The notes: a model not told the origin generated them from the letters alone. A stretch of DNA of 64,000 bases from Cranoglanis bouderius (GCA_023630585.1 CM042542.1:25246788-25310787); one strand, 5' to 3'; shown: positions 36,797 through 47,747, counted from the first letter of the stretch. Translations and numbers: made by a program.

Positions 36797-36882
36797 GGGG
36801 TGAACTGAATACATGGTCATCTGGGTAAAATGAATGTGTTGATGGTGAACTCGAGGGCGTTTTCTGTTTTTACTCTTCTTAG

Positions 36883-37001
36883 ACGAGCGTCAGATAGCAT
36901 GTGGTAATGGGCCCGAGCTCGGCAGCCCGCGGTGCCTGCGGCTCAGACACGGCATCAGCATGTATTATCCGGGGCCGAGTGTGGCCCACGGCTCGCTCTG
37001 A
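36883..37001 (+). CDS. Candidate second exon of the signal-peptide gene
   Basis: After a very strong polypyrimidine acceptor ending at 36,882, a GC-rich stretch is open for 39 codons in the frame set by the phase-1 donor at 34,779, and ends with TGA at 36,999-37,001. It would code a short mature peptide with two cysteines (motifs IACGNGPELG and LRLRHGISMYYPG). The local GC content stands out from the AT-rich surroundings. I recognise no family. It could also be non-coding GC-rich DNA or an exon whose true donor lies before the stop. Confidence 0.3.
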
Positions 37002-37054
37002 CACGTGTGTTTTTGTTACGGCGGTAAAGTACTGGGGCCCGATTCTTGTTCACC

Positions 37055-37058
37055 ATAA
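37055..37058. other. Target-site duplication of LTR retrotransposon (left)
   Basis: ATAA just before the LTR start TGTAG. The same ATAA follows the other LTR at 62,452-62,455. Confidence 0.75.
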
Positions 37059-38951
37059 TGTAGCGAATCAGCTTTAAAAATGATAGAAAAGCGCACGCTT
37101 GGATTCAAAGCACCGTTTTAAAGGAGACAAGAGTTTTAAAGCGTGCCCGCCTTATCTAACAGAATATGTAGTGAAAATTAGCTGTTTGGGTTAATTTGAT
37201 ATATTCTCCACCATTTTACGTAAGTAAAAATTAGTTGTTAAATCGAGCTATCTTTATTCTCCTCCAGAGATGTCAGAGAGATTAACAGATCAGCTCGTAA
37301 AGGGAAATTTGACTAATTTAGTATTACTGATCAACTATTCGTCCAGCGATAAGTTGAAACTAGTGTATTCATCAATTATGCATTAGATATTACCTCCGTG
37401 GCCACCGGCAATAATATCCTAAACATAGTGACACATTATTCTAAGAGCATGTAGCAGAATCGCAATTCAAGGCAATAGACACTTGTAAGCAAAAAGAACA
37501 CGCATTTAAGAACAGACGAGACTTTATTGAACTATTCTATGACACAGAAACTAATCTAATATATAAAACACACGCACGCACACACACACACACACGCATA
37601 CATAAAAGGGTGATGATGAAGGGTGAATGAAGTTCCGAGTCTCTAGCGTTGCATGCTATTTCACAGACCATGATCTGAACGAACCATCAACTTATTAATT
37701 TATCTTCACTTCCTTTAGAAGGGCTCAACTTATTATAGACACCAGATTAGCTAGATTCTGGGGTGTTGCGCTTGCCTTAGCTGTGTTGAAGGGATTTCCT
37801 CGTTACGTCGTGGTGTCGTCAGCGGTCTGGTCGGTGAGAGGCGTCTCGGAAGACCAATCGGAATGCTGAGTGGAATGAAGGCGGGAGGTTTGAAAAGCAG
37901 GCGGCGGCTCTCGCTGGGTCCCCAGGCCGAGGTAAACGTGATCTGATCTCCCCGACGTTGATTGGCTCTGGAGACCCTCCACCGACCCCGTCCTTCGAAA
38001 CGTGCCAAGAAGCAAGAGACACGAGAGAGAGCGAAGCAAGTGACGACCTTCAGAACTTGTGTTCTTAGGATTTTAACACTTCCTGGGCTAGTCCAGCCCA
38101 GAGTGCTTCCTCCAATCAATATTGTCTTTGGGCGGGGTGTTAGCCAGATTCTCCACCTATTATGCTAATCAGCCCCTTGTCCATGTGGATGAGTGGTTCC
38201 GCACTCTTCAATGATGAGTGGATTATTAAACTTTGTCCTGAAACTTGCACGTACATATCAGAACAATCTACACAAATTTCCTTACTCTTATGATTTAGGA
38301 AATCACTCAATGAACACATTCATACCAAACAAGACATGTTTGACTATACTTAAAGTACATTACTAATATTTAAAACACAATGATCCTCCTAGGGCTACTA
38401 CACAAATACATGATTAAATGAAATAATTAGTGGCAACTTAAAGGTGATACACATGACGAAAATAGAACAACACATGGTAGGACATAGGTGATTGCAGTTG
38501 TTCAAAGATGTATTAATTCCCACAGTCGTTGCTCCTGGTAGGCACCGATTGTGGAATGTGCGAGTCCTTGTGTGGAATTGTGGAATGTGTAATCTTTGTG
38601 ACTGAGCGAAAAGGTCTCTCCTTTCTTCCACAATTTATTGGCCTTACTGGTCTGGCCCAAAAAGGCCTAAATCACTGCATTTGAGAGCAGTTTCTGTGGT
38701 CGAGAGGGTTCAGCCCTGGGTCAAGGAGGCCTTTAACGCTTGCCGTGTTGGTTGAGATAAGGCGGATGCACATGCTGGATTTAAGTGGCTCCTGGGTGTC
38801 TGGGGTGGATTCCTTGTTTTATGGCTCCCTGAGTGGAGACATTTTGGTACAGAGTTTCTTGTGGGTTCTCTGGCTGAGAAGGCCCATTGTTTTATTTCTT
38901 CTGGTTATAATTGTGTGAATTATATGATGCTGCTTGTGCTGAGGCATTACA
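37059..38951 (-). repeat. 3' LTR (intact, keeps the Polinton empty site)
   Basis: 1,893 bp, TGTAG...TTACA on the plus strand. It contains the uninterrupted site CACCTA (38,154-38,159) that corresponds to CACGTA on each side of the Polinton in the other LTR. It holds a short CA tract at 37,569-37,592 and no genuine gene. Confidence 0.92.
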
Positions 38952-38965
38952 TATCCCCCCCTTCG
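38952..38965 (-). promoter_or_regulatory. Polypurine tract
   Basis: In element sense, GAAGGGGGGGATA immediately precedes the 3' LTR. This is the expected primer site for plus-strand DNA synthesis and fixes the element orientation. Confidence 0.8.
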
Positions 38966-39494
38966 GTCGGTGATGTTGGAGGAAAGGACATCAGCGAGCG
39001 CTGGAAAACATCAAGCACAAACAGCCACACACATACAAGCATCAAGACAACACCTCCATTACTAGCTAAATACTGGTGCGGGAAGTGAATTATTAATGTC
39101 TACAGAATACCTTTATGACACTTTAATTCTAAGGTTATTGGCTTTTGTCAGCCTTTTTCTCTAGGTCGTTGGGCCTACAAGAAAAGAGGAAAGCGAGAGA
39201 AAGCAATAATAGTGGAAGTGATCGGCAGAAGAAAACTCTTGATTATAAACAGCATTGTTTCCCTATGCTGATGTGAGTGCACTTCTTTACACTAGTGTGA
39301 GTCGATTTAAGTGTTTATGGTGGTTGATTTAGATGTATGTTAGGGTGGTGTAGTGTATAAGTGGTCTGAACTGTGTCAATCTGTTTCAGCTCCCCCCCTT
39401 TTCTTGCGCTTCTGATTTCACTGGAACCATTTGAGGGTCAGCTCTCTGTGCCCATGGTGGATCTTGATCCTGTATGCAGCTGTTGTGAGCTTGT

Positions 39495-41276
39495 CTATGA
39501 TATCAAGAGGTTGGTCCAGTGATGCAGTTCTGGCATGTCCTCATGTTTCCTGGAGTATTCATTTCTTTGGAGGAGCTCCTTCAGTTGCTGGATCAGTCCT
39601 TGCATGTCAACTGAGGATGGAGTGTCTTGTTCTCGGGCATACTCAGGTTTGGCTTGTTCTGAGCGGTGCCGAGGTGGGCTCCATCGTCGACTGCCCTTGT
39701 ATTTCTGGTGGCTGGTTAATTTCTTGTGGTTGCCACGGGTATGGAGGTACCGTTCTTCAGGTGAGAGTCTGGCGCTGTCATGATGCTGAATGTCTTCCAG
39801 TGCCAGCTCTTGGTCATGGGTTCTGTGGTTGCGGACTGTGAACATTTTATTACCTTTCCTTGAGGCCATCTTTTGTTTGTTGTAGGCCCGGTGGGTTAGG
39901 TCACGAAGCTGTCGGATTGTCATCGTGCGAGGGCAGGCCATGACACCTAGGTGACGGCTTACTCCAGGATGCAGGTTCCTTAGGAAGAGGGTTTTAAAGT
40001 TCATGTCCTCTTCCAGTTCCAGCTCATTGTGTGCCCCAAAGTAGGCTCGCCTGAGCCTGTGGTAGTAGGCTTGGGGATGCTCTTGCCGACCCTGTTTGGT
40101 TTCCAGGGCGGCTGACAGTCCATGTTCAGACTCTGGGTCTGCAAATTCTTTAATCAGTGCCTGACAGAGTAGATGATAATCTAACCTGATGTGGATCGGC
40201 TGTCTGTCAAGGAAACTTCGCACCTCTGAACTGGATGTCGTCCTCAGAAGAAAGAGCCTGTCTCGGTTGGTCACCTGAGGCCTCATTTCCAGGTGGAAGT
40301 CAATGTCCTTTAGGTAGGTCTGTATGTCGTAACCTTCAATGGCATTCGGTGTGAATTTATTGATGTTCCTGGCCAGACAGTTTAGGTCTTTTAGGTCCAA
40401 GCCATGTGCAGATTCGGGGTCTGCCTGGATGGGTCCTTTCCTTCTGTCTGCCGGAACAAATTCCTCCGTGAGGGCTGGAAAGGCTCTGTGTTTTGCCCCC
40501 TCACTCCTTGTTTCTTGTGTCAACCCGTACATGGGGGACCCTGCTCTGCTGGGCCTCGGTGATGCTGGCAGGTGTCTCACCTTTCTTGGCTCTGGTTGCA
40601 GCTTGTAGGCATGCTTGAGCTCTTCTGTCACTGTGTCGACCTCTTCTCTGGTGCGGTCGAGCTGTTGTGTCAGACTTTCAATTCTGTCGCTGGACTTTTC
40701 CAGGTGGGCTTCCAGGGCCTTGATTTTGGTGTTCTTGTCCTTAATTTCAGACGTAGCTTTCTCCAGTAGCTGCTTGGTATATTGAAGATTGTTCGCTAGG
40801 TCTCTCTGGGCAGCTGTTGCTTCATCCTTTTCTTTCAGGGCTGCTGCTAGCATTTCTTGGAGCTTTGCAATATCTTTGTTTGCCTCTTGCTCCATTTCAT
40901 GTGAGCCTTTGGGTTTGTCCTGGTCTTTCTCTTCCAGCTTGTCTATGCATCTTTGGGCACGGGTCATCTCCTCTTGAAGATAGGTGATGTGCTTGTCACT
41001 TAGTTTCAGCTGGGCCAGGAGGATGTGGCTTAGGCAGATGGTGATTTGGTTTTGCTCCTGGTGACTAGAATGCTGTCGCTGGTCATGGGTTATGAGTCTT
41101 CTTAGAATTGTCACTACTATTAATACTAATAACAGTTCGAAGACCTTGGGTGTGAGGCGGTCTGTTGCACTGCTCAGCCATGCCTCTAAGTCTTCCAGTG
41201 GGCGAAGCGGTCTGTGACGTGAGGCATATTGGCACGTCGTGGGGGAGCCTGGCGTTGGAGAGACTGACACAGATCT
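39495..41276 (-). CDS. Gag-like protein with N-terminal membrane segment and long coiled coil
   Basis: About 590 codons. In order: a hydrophobic helix (FELLLVLIVVTILRRL, about residues 43-58), a long coiled coil rich in Glu, Lys and Gln (about 85-220), a Pro/Ser/Arg linker, a capsid-like helical domain (about 290-460; motifs IDFHLEMRP and LFLRNLHPGVSRHLG) and a basic tail. This order suits a retrotransposon Gag that multimerises through the coil and assembles through the capsid domain. There is no CCHC knuckle. The frame has no ATG before residue about 100: it opens at 41,276 after a TAA and GTG is the first near-start. The N-terminus may come from splicing (AG at 41,277-41,278) or a non-ATG start. 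No pol follows. Confidence 0.75.
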   Translation of the reverse strand, partial: RSVSVSPTPGSPTTCQYASRHRPLRPLEDLEAWLSSATDRLTPKVFELLLVLIVVTILRRLITHDQRQHSSHQEQNQITICLSHILLAQLKLSDKHITYLQEEMTRAQRCIDKLEEKDQDKPKGSHEMEQEANKDIAKLQEMLAAALKEKDEATAAQRDLANNLQYTKQLLEKATSEIKDKNTKIKALEAHLEKSSDRIESLTQQLDRTREEVDTVTEELKHAYKLQPEPRKVRHLPASPRPSRAGSPMYGLTQETRSEGAKHRAFPALTEEFVPADRRKGPIQADPESAHGLDLKDLNCLARNINKFTPNAIEGYDIQTYLKDIDFHLEMRPQVTNRDRLFLLRTTSSSEVRSFLDRQPIHIRLDYHLLCQALIKEFADPESEHGLSAALETKQGRQEHPQAYYHRLRRAYFGAHNELELEEDMNFKTLFLRNLHPGVSRHLGVMACPRTMTIRQLRDLTHRAYNKQKMASRKGNKMFTVRNHRTHDQELALEDIQHHDSARLSPEERYLHTRGNHKKLTSHQKYKGSRRWSPPRHRSEQAKPEYAREQDTPSSVDMQGLIQQLKELLQRNEYSRKHEDMPELHHWTNLLIS

Positions 41277-43627
41277 TTACAATGTATGGGAGCTTAAGTG
41301 TAGTGGGACAGCTAAATGTTGTTTAAGTGATTGTAATTGTGAACCTCTAGTGGCGTGTTTTGAGGACTTGTGGTCTCACTGCGGGAGAATGACTAGTGGG
41401 TGGAGTCTTTCTTCCTGCAACACAAATCAAAACAAACGACTAAAGGGGAAAACAGAGAAGGAATAACAAAGCTGTTCTCGATGGAAGAAACTTCTTCTGT
41501 TAAAAGAAAACTAGAAAGAAATTCAAAGATTTGAAAATCAGAAGAAATTAGATTTGGTATAAATCAAGCAGGGATTGATTAAACTCTTATGGCTTATTCC
41601 CCTTTTTTTTTTGTAGAGTCTGTTGATGGTTCACACAGGCTTGGTCTCTGAAACGTGATCGCTAAGAAAGAAGCAGGTAGAAAAGGACAGAAAGGGACTG
41701 AGTGTGATAAAGCTCAGTTAGTGAGTGTATCGAGTTCACAGATAGGCTCTCCTGCAGTTATGCTTAACTAGGAATATTGATTTACAGTTGATGTACAACT
41801 ATATGCCTGGAATGAGTTTAAAGTAAAAGAGGGTTATCTCTGATTTACTTTGAAATTCATTAAAAAGGAAAGGTTAGTAGTGTATCCTATTGCAGGGCCT
41901 TAGAGGTTAAATAACCGTGTTTTAACTTGATGGAGAAGCATCCACAATTTAGAGTGTTTTCAGTTAAATTTAATAGCTTTATTAAATTTACATTTAACAC
42001 AGTAAATTATTGTGGGTAAGTGTCTCCTTTCTAGAAGAATGAGGGAAAATGGTAAAAGTGAGGAAAGTAAATGAAACGAGAAAGTGAAAGAGAAGTACAG
42101 GGGTTAATCACTTTAGCAGTACCCAAAACGTTAGCTGTATCCAACTGCTGTAAGTCACAACATGCTAATCGCTAACTGCTAGTCTTTGAGGCGTTTTAGC
42201 GTATGCCTCAATGTACACACTGCTTCGGGTAGCTTAGCAACACCGGAGAGTTTGTTTACAATATGGCGTCGGATGACTACGCATGCGCAGTTCGGAGTTA
42301 CAACGGAAGAGTCTCCTAGGACTTCCGGGTTCACTCGTTGCTATGGCAATCTACACAAACACAGTTAGTACGTTGTGTGTTGCACGCAAGCGCTTTGCAT
42401 GAACGTCGGCGCATTTAAACACTACGCACATAACACACCACTTACTTGTAGCTTGCGAGTGGGCGTGGCGCTAAGAATCTCTCTTTGCTGAGAGTGATAT
42501 AAACTTATTTAAGCAGCGGGTACACTGCGAGTAATGCGATCTTGGTGGATCTTAGCTTCTCTGGACACACAAACACAGCAGTTTTTTGTTTTTTGTTTTT
42601 TTCGCTGTTGGTTAAACGAATTTATTCCGCTTTACTGGCTGCAACGGAATTTCAAATGCAAAACACACGATCATGAATTGCTGCATGCAAATATAGCATG
42701 TTGGGAAATGTCAGCGCATTTCACACAAATAAACACTATTTGTAGCCCGTTTTATGACGTGGCGCTTCAAAGCTCAGGTTTTCACCGTGAGATCAGTTTA
42801 ATCTGCAGGTTCCCTGCGGCTAACTCAATACTTATAAACTAATAAATGCGATCTCGGAGGATCTTAAAATTCAGTGCCAGCTTCACTGGGCACACAAACA
42901 CAACAGGGTTTCCTTTTTTTTTTACGTTGTTGGTTACACAAACTTATCAAAATTTAATTTGATCTCGTTTTAAACAAACTTTCATTCAACACAGCTCGGA
43001 CACTGAAAGTGTTGCACTGAGAGGCGTATCTCTCTCAAAGCTACTCTGCGAGCGGACACAAAGGACAAGCACGAGCTCGCTGCTCTGATAGTTAACTCAG
43101 GGAATTAAAATAGCTATTGGAATGGCATTGGAACACGCAATGGCATCATTTAGCTACAACACGAGGCCGTTCAAAAGAGACTGAGGAACACGCTCAACTC
43201 TCTATTTTTACCGTACTGTGAGAAGATTTCTTCGTTCTGACAGAGGCAATTTTAATGATTACGATAGCTGTTTGACCAACACTGGAACACACAATGCATC
43301 AATTTAGCTATACATACGGCCTTTTAGGAAGAATTTGAGGAACACGCTCAATATCCTTATCCTTGCCACACTGAGAGGAGATTTCTTCGTCCTACCAGGG
43401 GCACTTTTAATTATTACTCCCTGCAGGTTAACAATAGAGAAGCAGACCGGGCTATCACTTCACATCCATTCACACAGCAAACCGGCACACATTGTGTACG
43501 TCACACATTCACACATCGGACTCGTCTTTCCGTCTCTGATCTATTATCCACAATAATAGAAAAGTTACACACGTGACTCAATGCTTACAGTCTAGATTGA
43601 ATTGCCCACATTCTTTCCACCAAAATA
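41277..43627 (-). other. Long leader of the LTR retrotransposon, with internal repeats
   Basis: A 2.35-kb non-coding leader between the 5' LTR and gag. Two repeat pairs are visible on the plus strand: ATGCGATCT(T/C)GG(T/A)GGATCTTA at 42,534 and 42,845, each followed by a CACACAAACACA tract and TTGGTTA; and GAGGAACACGCTCAA at 43,184 and 43,336 with about 120 bp of similar flanks. No ORF of note. No standard primer-binding site was recognised next to the LTR: the first bases in element sense are TATTTTGGTGGAAAGAATG. Confidence 0.6.
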
Positions 43628-44145
43628 TGTAGCGAATCAGCTTTAAAAATGATAGAAAAGCGCACGCTTGGATTCAAAGCACCGTTTTAAAGGAGACAAG
43701 AGTTTTAAAGCGTGCCCGCCTTATCTAACAGAATATGTAGTGAAAATTAGCTGTTTGGGTTAATTTGATATATTCTCCACCATTTTACGTAAGTAAAAAT
43801 TAGTTGTTAAATCGAGCTATCTTTATTCTCCTCCAGAGATGTCAGAGAGATTAACAGATCAGCTCGTAAAGGGAAATTTGACTAATTTAGTATTACTGAT
43901 CAACTATTCGTCCAGCGATAAGTTGAAACTAGTGTATTCATCAATTATGCATTAGATATTACCTCCGTGGCCACCGGCAATAATATCCTAAACATAGTGA
44001 CACATTATTCTAAGAGTATGTAGCAGAATCACAATTCAAGGCAATAGACACTTGTAAGCAAAAAGAACACGCATTTAAGGACAGACGAGACTTTATTGAA
44101 CTATTCTATGACACAGAAACTAATCTAATATATAAAACACACGCA

Positions 44146-44184
<39 letters not shown>

Positions 44185-44734
44185 GTGATGATGAAGGGTG
44201 AATGAAGTTCCGAGTTTCTAGCGTTGCATGCTATTTCACAGACCATGATCTGAACGAACCATCAACTTATTAATTTATCTTCACTTCCTTTAGAAGGGCT
44301 CAACTTATTATAGACACCAGATTAGCTAGATTCTGGGGTGTTGCGCTTGCCTTAGCTGTGTTGAAGGGATTTCCTGGTTACGTCGTGGTGTCGTCAGCGG
44401 TCTGGTCGGTGAGAGGCGTCTCGGAAGACCAATCGGAATGCTGAGTGGAATGAAGGCGGGAGGTTTGAAAAGCAGGCGGCGGCTCTCGCTGGGTCCCCAG
44501 GCCGAGGTAAACGTGATCTGATCTCCCCGACGTTGATTGGCTCTGGAGACCCTCCACCGACCCCGTCCTTCGAAACGTGCCAAGAAGCAAGAGACACGAG
44601 AGAGAGCGAAGCAAGTGACGACCTTCAGAACTTGTGTTCTTAGGATTTTAACACTTCCTGGGCTAGTCCAGCCCAGAGTGCTTCCTCCAATCAATATTGT
44701 CTTTGGGCGGGGTGTTAGCCAGATTCTCCACGTA
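43628..44734 (-). repeat. 5' LTR, segment 1 (before the Polinton)
   Basis: Matches 37,059-38,159 with about 1% differences. It ends at the Polinton target CACGTA (44,729-44,734). The rest of this LTR continues at 61,661-62,451. Confidence 0.92.
44729..44734. other. Polinton target-site duplication (left)
   Basis: CACGTA directly before the element terminus AGTAGTT. The right copy is at 61,655-61,660. Six bases is the known Polinton duplication length. Confidence 0.92.
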
Positions 44735-44897
44735 AGTAGTTATATCATATACTTTATGTCAAAAATTGATTTATGACCCCCTGACGTTTGTATAATTTAT
44801 GGACTCGTGAAGGCCCCATGAACATGTGTAATTTATGGCTGTACATTTATGTTTATTTTTTCCTGTCCTCTGTCTGTCTGTGAGGAGTTGCATTTCC

Positions 44898-44954
<57 letters not shown>

Positions 44955-44955
44955 A
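44735..44955 (+). repeat. Left terminal inverted repeat of the Polinton
   Basis: About 220 bp matching the reverse complement of about 61,430-61,654, ending in a (GT)n tract (44,900-44,951). Terminus AGTAGTTATATCATATAC. The right copy continues into 1.6 kb of subterminal repeats that this end lacks. Confidence 0.9.
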
Positions 44956-45142
44956 TGAGTTTTACAACCGGTATGTGTGTTGTGGTCAGAGAAAACCGCT
45001 GTTAAAAACCCCAACGCGGTCTGTATGTCGTAGGTTTATGTGCAAGCCGTACGTGTGTGTTGAAACAGGGCTTCTTAAATAGGATACTTAAATACTTATT
45101 GTTATAACGCAGAAGACGTACTGCAAAAAAAAATCTCACACG

Positions 45143-45385
45143 ATGTCTGCCCCACAAACACCTAAAACCGGCACGAGTTCGGCGTCTGCCTCAACACCTA
45201 GAATGGGCATTGAACTGAGTGAGAACATAACTTATGCGCCACGGAAAGAACAAAACATTAGTTTAACAAAGTTTCGTCATAATGATGTGAATAGTGTAAA
45301 GACGTTATTGTTTCGTACGGAGCAGGATGTTACCATGTCCGAAGATCGGTTCTTAAGCCCGCCCCCGCATCACAACAACGATTAA
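45143..45385 (+). CDS. Small Polinton protein, unknown
   Basis: 80 aa, ATG start, the first frame inside the left end. Ser/Thr/Pro-rich N-terminus, then LSENITYAPRKEQNISLTKF and a proline- and histidine-rich C-terminus (SPPPHHNND). No domain recognised. It lies 40 bp upstream of the next gene on the same strand, and its coding status rests mainly on position and spacing. It could also be a first exon. Confidence 0.45.
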   Translation: MSAPQTPKTGTSSASASTPRMGIELSENITYAPRKEQNISLTKFRHNDVNSVKTLLFRTEQDVTMSEDRFLSPPPHHNND

Positions 45386-45425
45386 AAACGCCTGCGGATC
45401 GACACGCTCACAACACACGTCCACA

Positions 45426-46097
45426 ATGTCTCAAGAATCTACAACTGCCTGTTGTTACAGCAATACGCCTGAGACCGCTCCGGCGGAACCTAACGACAAC
45501 GCGACGTCGCTGGAAGCATCCCCACAGATTTACGACAACACCTGGCTGGATAAGTTTTGCATGAATTTGGGTTATCATAATATGTCGTTTCTTTCAACGC
45601 CTTATGGTAACGCCGGAACCACAGCCGGGTCAGCGGCCTATGGCGGGTTCGACGACACAGACGGCTGCAGTCACTCTGACAGCTTCAAAATCATAAAAGC
45701 AATAGTTGTGGTGCTTCTCGAACATTTAGTAAACAGAAAGCAGAAGGTGTTGTGTCTGGGGTGTGAAGTGGATCATCCGAGCCAACTTAGACATTCCTGT
45801 CTGTTCGAGCCTGACGCCTATTTTTTCGACGGCAACTTTGAGGAACTGTCATGTGATCTGATTAAACCGGGGCTTAAACACATCATAGCCCAAGCATTGA
45901 GCAGGTGTGGTTTTAGGCGACATCCCGAGAGAATTCAAGGTACTGTTGATGGTATTTTACACGAATTGCGGGAGGAAATTTACATCGTGGAGAAGCTTCG
46001 TGAAGTCCGCGAGAAAATTGTGGACGGCATCAATGAGGAAGTTGTATACGACGCTGTGGATTGTTGGAAATCAACCCCACATACAACGCGTGTGTGA
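45426..46097 (+). CDS. Polinton accessory protein with Cys/His cluster
   Basis: 223 aa, ATG start. The N-terminal third is low-complexity and Asn/Thr/Ala-rich. A helical segment (FKIIKAIVVVLLEHLVN, about residues 86-103) precedes a Cys/His cluster, CLGCEVDHPSQLRHSC (about 109-124), which fits a small zinc site. The C-terminal part is helical and charged (about 165-215). Accessory genes near the left end are common in adintoviruses and some resemble small DNA tumour virus regulators, but this protein has no LxCxE motif, so I do not assign that role. It ends 9 bp before the next ATG. Confidence 0.65.
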   Translation: MSQESTTACCYSNTPETAPAEPNDNATSLEASPQIYDNTWLDKFCMNLGYHNMSFLSTPYGNAGTTAGSAAYGGFDDTDGCSHSDSFKIIKAIVVVLLEHLVNRKQKVLCLGCEVDHPSQLRHSCLFEPDAYFFDGNFEELSCDLIKPGLKHIIAQALSRCGFRRHPERIQGTVDGILHELREEIYIVEKLREVREKIVDGINEEVVYDAVDCWKSTPHTTRV

Positions 46098-46106
46098 TAC
46101 TGAAAA

Positions 46107-46580
46107 ATGGGGAACACGTGGTGCATACCAAGTCTGACAAAATATCTATTTGAACGACGTATTAGATGTGTGATTATCAACTTGTTGTATAAGATCATTA
46201 ATGATGATGTTGATGTACCTATTGTTGTTGTAAACGATCGTGTCGTTGACCCAAAACGTTTAACAAAACTCAAGAGACAAATATGTGATGTGAGAGGAAT
46301 GTCGAATGTATGGCCAGATATGATGCATATGGGTATTAATGTGGGTGAGTCAGTTTGTACAACTGTCAGAAAAATACTAGACCTGATGACTGAATGTGGC
46401 AGCAGTATTAGAATTGCTGACATAATGTGCATGTGTGCTTATGTGACTGATTTATGTATAATATTATCAAGAAAAGAAGAGAACGATGTTTGTGAAATCA
46501 TCGAAACATTTGTTGATTACATTGTCGAGAAAAAATGTGTAGTATGTATAAAATTTCTACAGCACCTCGATGCTGTATGA
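46107..46580 (+). CDS. Possible Bcl-2-like apoptosis regulator of the Polinton
   Basis: 157 aa, ATG start, all-helical in appearance. The stretch MHMGINVGESVCTTV (about residues 72-86) resembles the BH1 region of Bcl-2 proteins (G-[IV]-N-W-G), though the Trp is Val here. A hydrophobic helix (MCMCAYVTDLCIIL) and a C-terminal region around FVDYIVEKKCVVCIKFL sit where the core helix and BH2 would be. The N-terminus MGNTWC could be myristoylated. Bcl-2 homologues are reported among adintovirus accessory genes; the assignment is inference and needs structure comparison. An AATAAA lies about 20 bp after the stop. Its 3' part recurs, decayed, at 60,655-60,790 (inverted) and 36,560-36,640. Confidence 0.45.
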   Translation: MGNTWCIPSLTKYLFERRIRCVIINLLYKIINDDVDVPIVVVNDRVVDPKRLTKLKRQICDVRGMSNVWPDMMHMGINVGESVCTTVRKILDLMTECGSSIRIADIMCMCAYVTDLCIILSRKEENDVCEIIETFVDYIVEKKCVVCIKFLQHLDAV

Positions 46581-46659
46581 TGTTGATTTCTTTCATCGAA
46601 AATAAAATCTCAAACAATTAAAACACGTGTTATTCTTTTGTGGAGTCTGAACCGTCAAC

Positions 46660-47747
46660 ATGACTGAAGAAATGAAAAAAATTTATTACAACCCTTCTAA
46701 TCCGGGGTCTTTAGGAGGTAAAAAACGTTTAAAAGATGCTATTTTAAAGGAAACGGGTATTCGCCTAAACGATAAACAGGTTTCGGACTGGCTGGCCGGA
46801 GAGGACGCGTACACGCTACACAGAAATCCTCGTTTGAATTTCAAAAGGAATCGTGTTTTTGTCTATGGCATCGATATGCAGTTCCAGGCCGATCTAGTTG
46901 ACATGTCTGCATACGCTGCGGAAAATGACAATAAACGTTTTCTGTTGACGTGTATAGATGTGTTTAGTAAATATGCATGGACGCGTTTATTAAAAAATAA
47001 ATCAGGAATCGAGGTAACTAAAGCTTTCGAATCTATACTGAAGGAAGGTCGTGTGCCACGCAAATTACAGACAGACAACGGAAAGGAGTTTTTAATAAAC
47101 ATTTTCAAAGCATGACAAAAAAGTACAATATCATACATTTTGCACCCGCCACAGAATTAAAAGCCTGTGTCATTGAGCGGTTTAATAGAACCTTAAAAGG
47201 TAGGATGTGGAGATATTTAACAGCAACAAATTCCAAACGTTACGTAGATGTACTTCAAGATATCACAGACGGGTACAATGTGAGTTTTCCCCGTAGCATT
47301 AAAATGAGACCGATTGATGTGAACAGAGATAACGAGTCTGTGGTGTTTCATAATCTGTATGGTGCTAGCGGAGCTCACTGTGCCAACCCCGTTTTTAAAT
47401 ATAAAATTGGTGATGTTGTTAGAATTTCTAAAGCAAGAGGGGTATTCACAAAAGGGTATGAGGAAAACTATACGCATGAATTTTTCACCATAACGGATTG
47501 TGTACCTCGAGACCCTCCGGTGTACAGGCTATGTGATTATGATGGTGATGTCATCGATGGAGTATTTTATGAGGAGGAATTACAAAAAATAATTGTGAAC
47601 AAAAACAAGGCGTTTAAAGTGGAAAAAATTTTAGACAAAAAGAAACAAGGTCGGAAAACAATGGTGTTGGTTCGATGGCTCGGATGGCCTGCAAAATTTG
47701 CGTCGTGGATCGACCAGAAAGACTTGGTCGATGTGCAGATACCATAA
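46660..47747 (+). pseudogene. Polinton integrase (DDE, chromodomain), one frameshift
   Basis: The retrovirus-type integrase joins the linear element ends to host DNA and makes the 6-bp duplication. The first frame, 46,660-47,115, carries an N-terminal region (GSLGGKKRLKDAI, VSDWLAGEDAYTLH), catalytic Asp at about residue 78 (QADLVDM) and Asp at about 139 (LQTDNGKEF). The second frame, effectively from about 47,093 to 47,747, carries the Glu (CVIERFNRTLKGR), an SH3-like region (YKIGDVVRISKARG) and a C-terminal chromodomain (VEKILDKKKQGR, VLVRWLGWPAKFASWI). The frame changes by one base near the T run at 47,089-47,093. Chromodomains may guide insertion by chromatin marks. An AATAAA overlaps the stop region. 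Confidence 0.92.

Noticed and set aside
37751..38119. Minus-strand ORFs of 67-122 codons in the LTR, repeated at 44,326-44,694
   Set aside because: They are identical because the LTRs are identical, carry no known domain and overlap in several frames, so they are chance frames.
43600..43627. tRNA primer-binding site next to the 5' LTR
   Set aside because: The bases after the LTR (TATTTTGGTGGAAAG in element sense) contain TGG, but I could not match the rest to a known tRNA 3' end.
45740..45800. LxCxE-type retinoblastoma-binding motif in the accessory protein at 45,426-46,097
   Set aside because: The sequence reads LCLGCE and LSCDL; neither fits LxCxE. Only a Cys/His cluster can be claimed.
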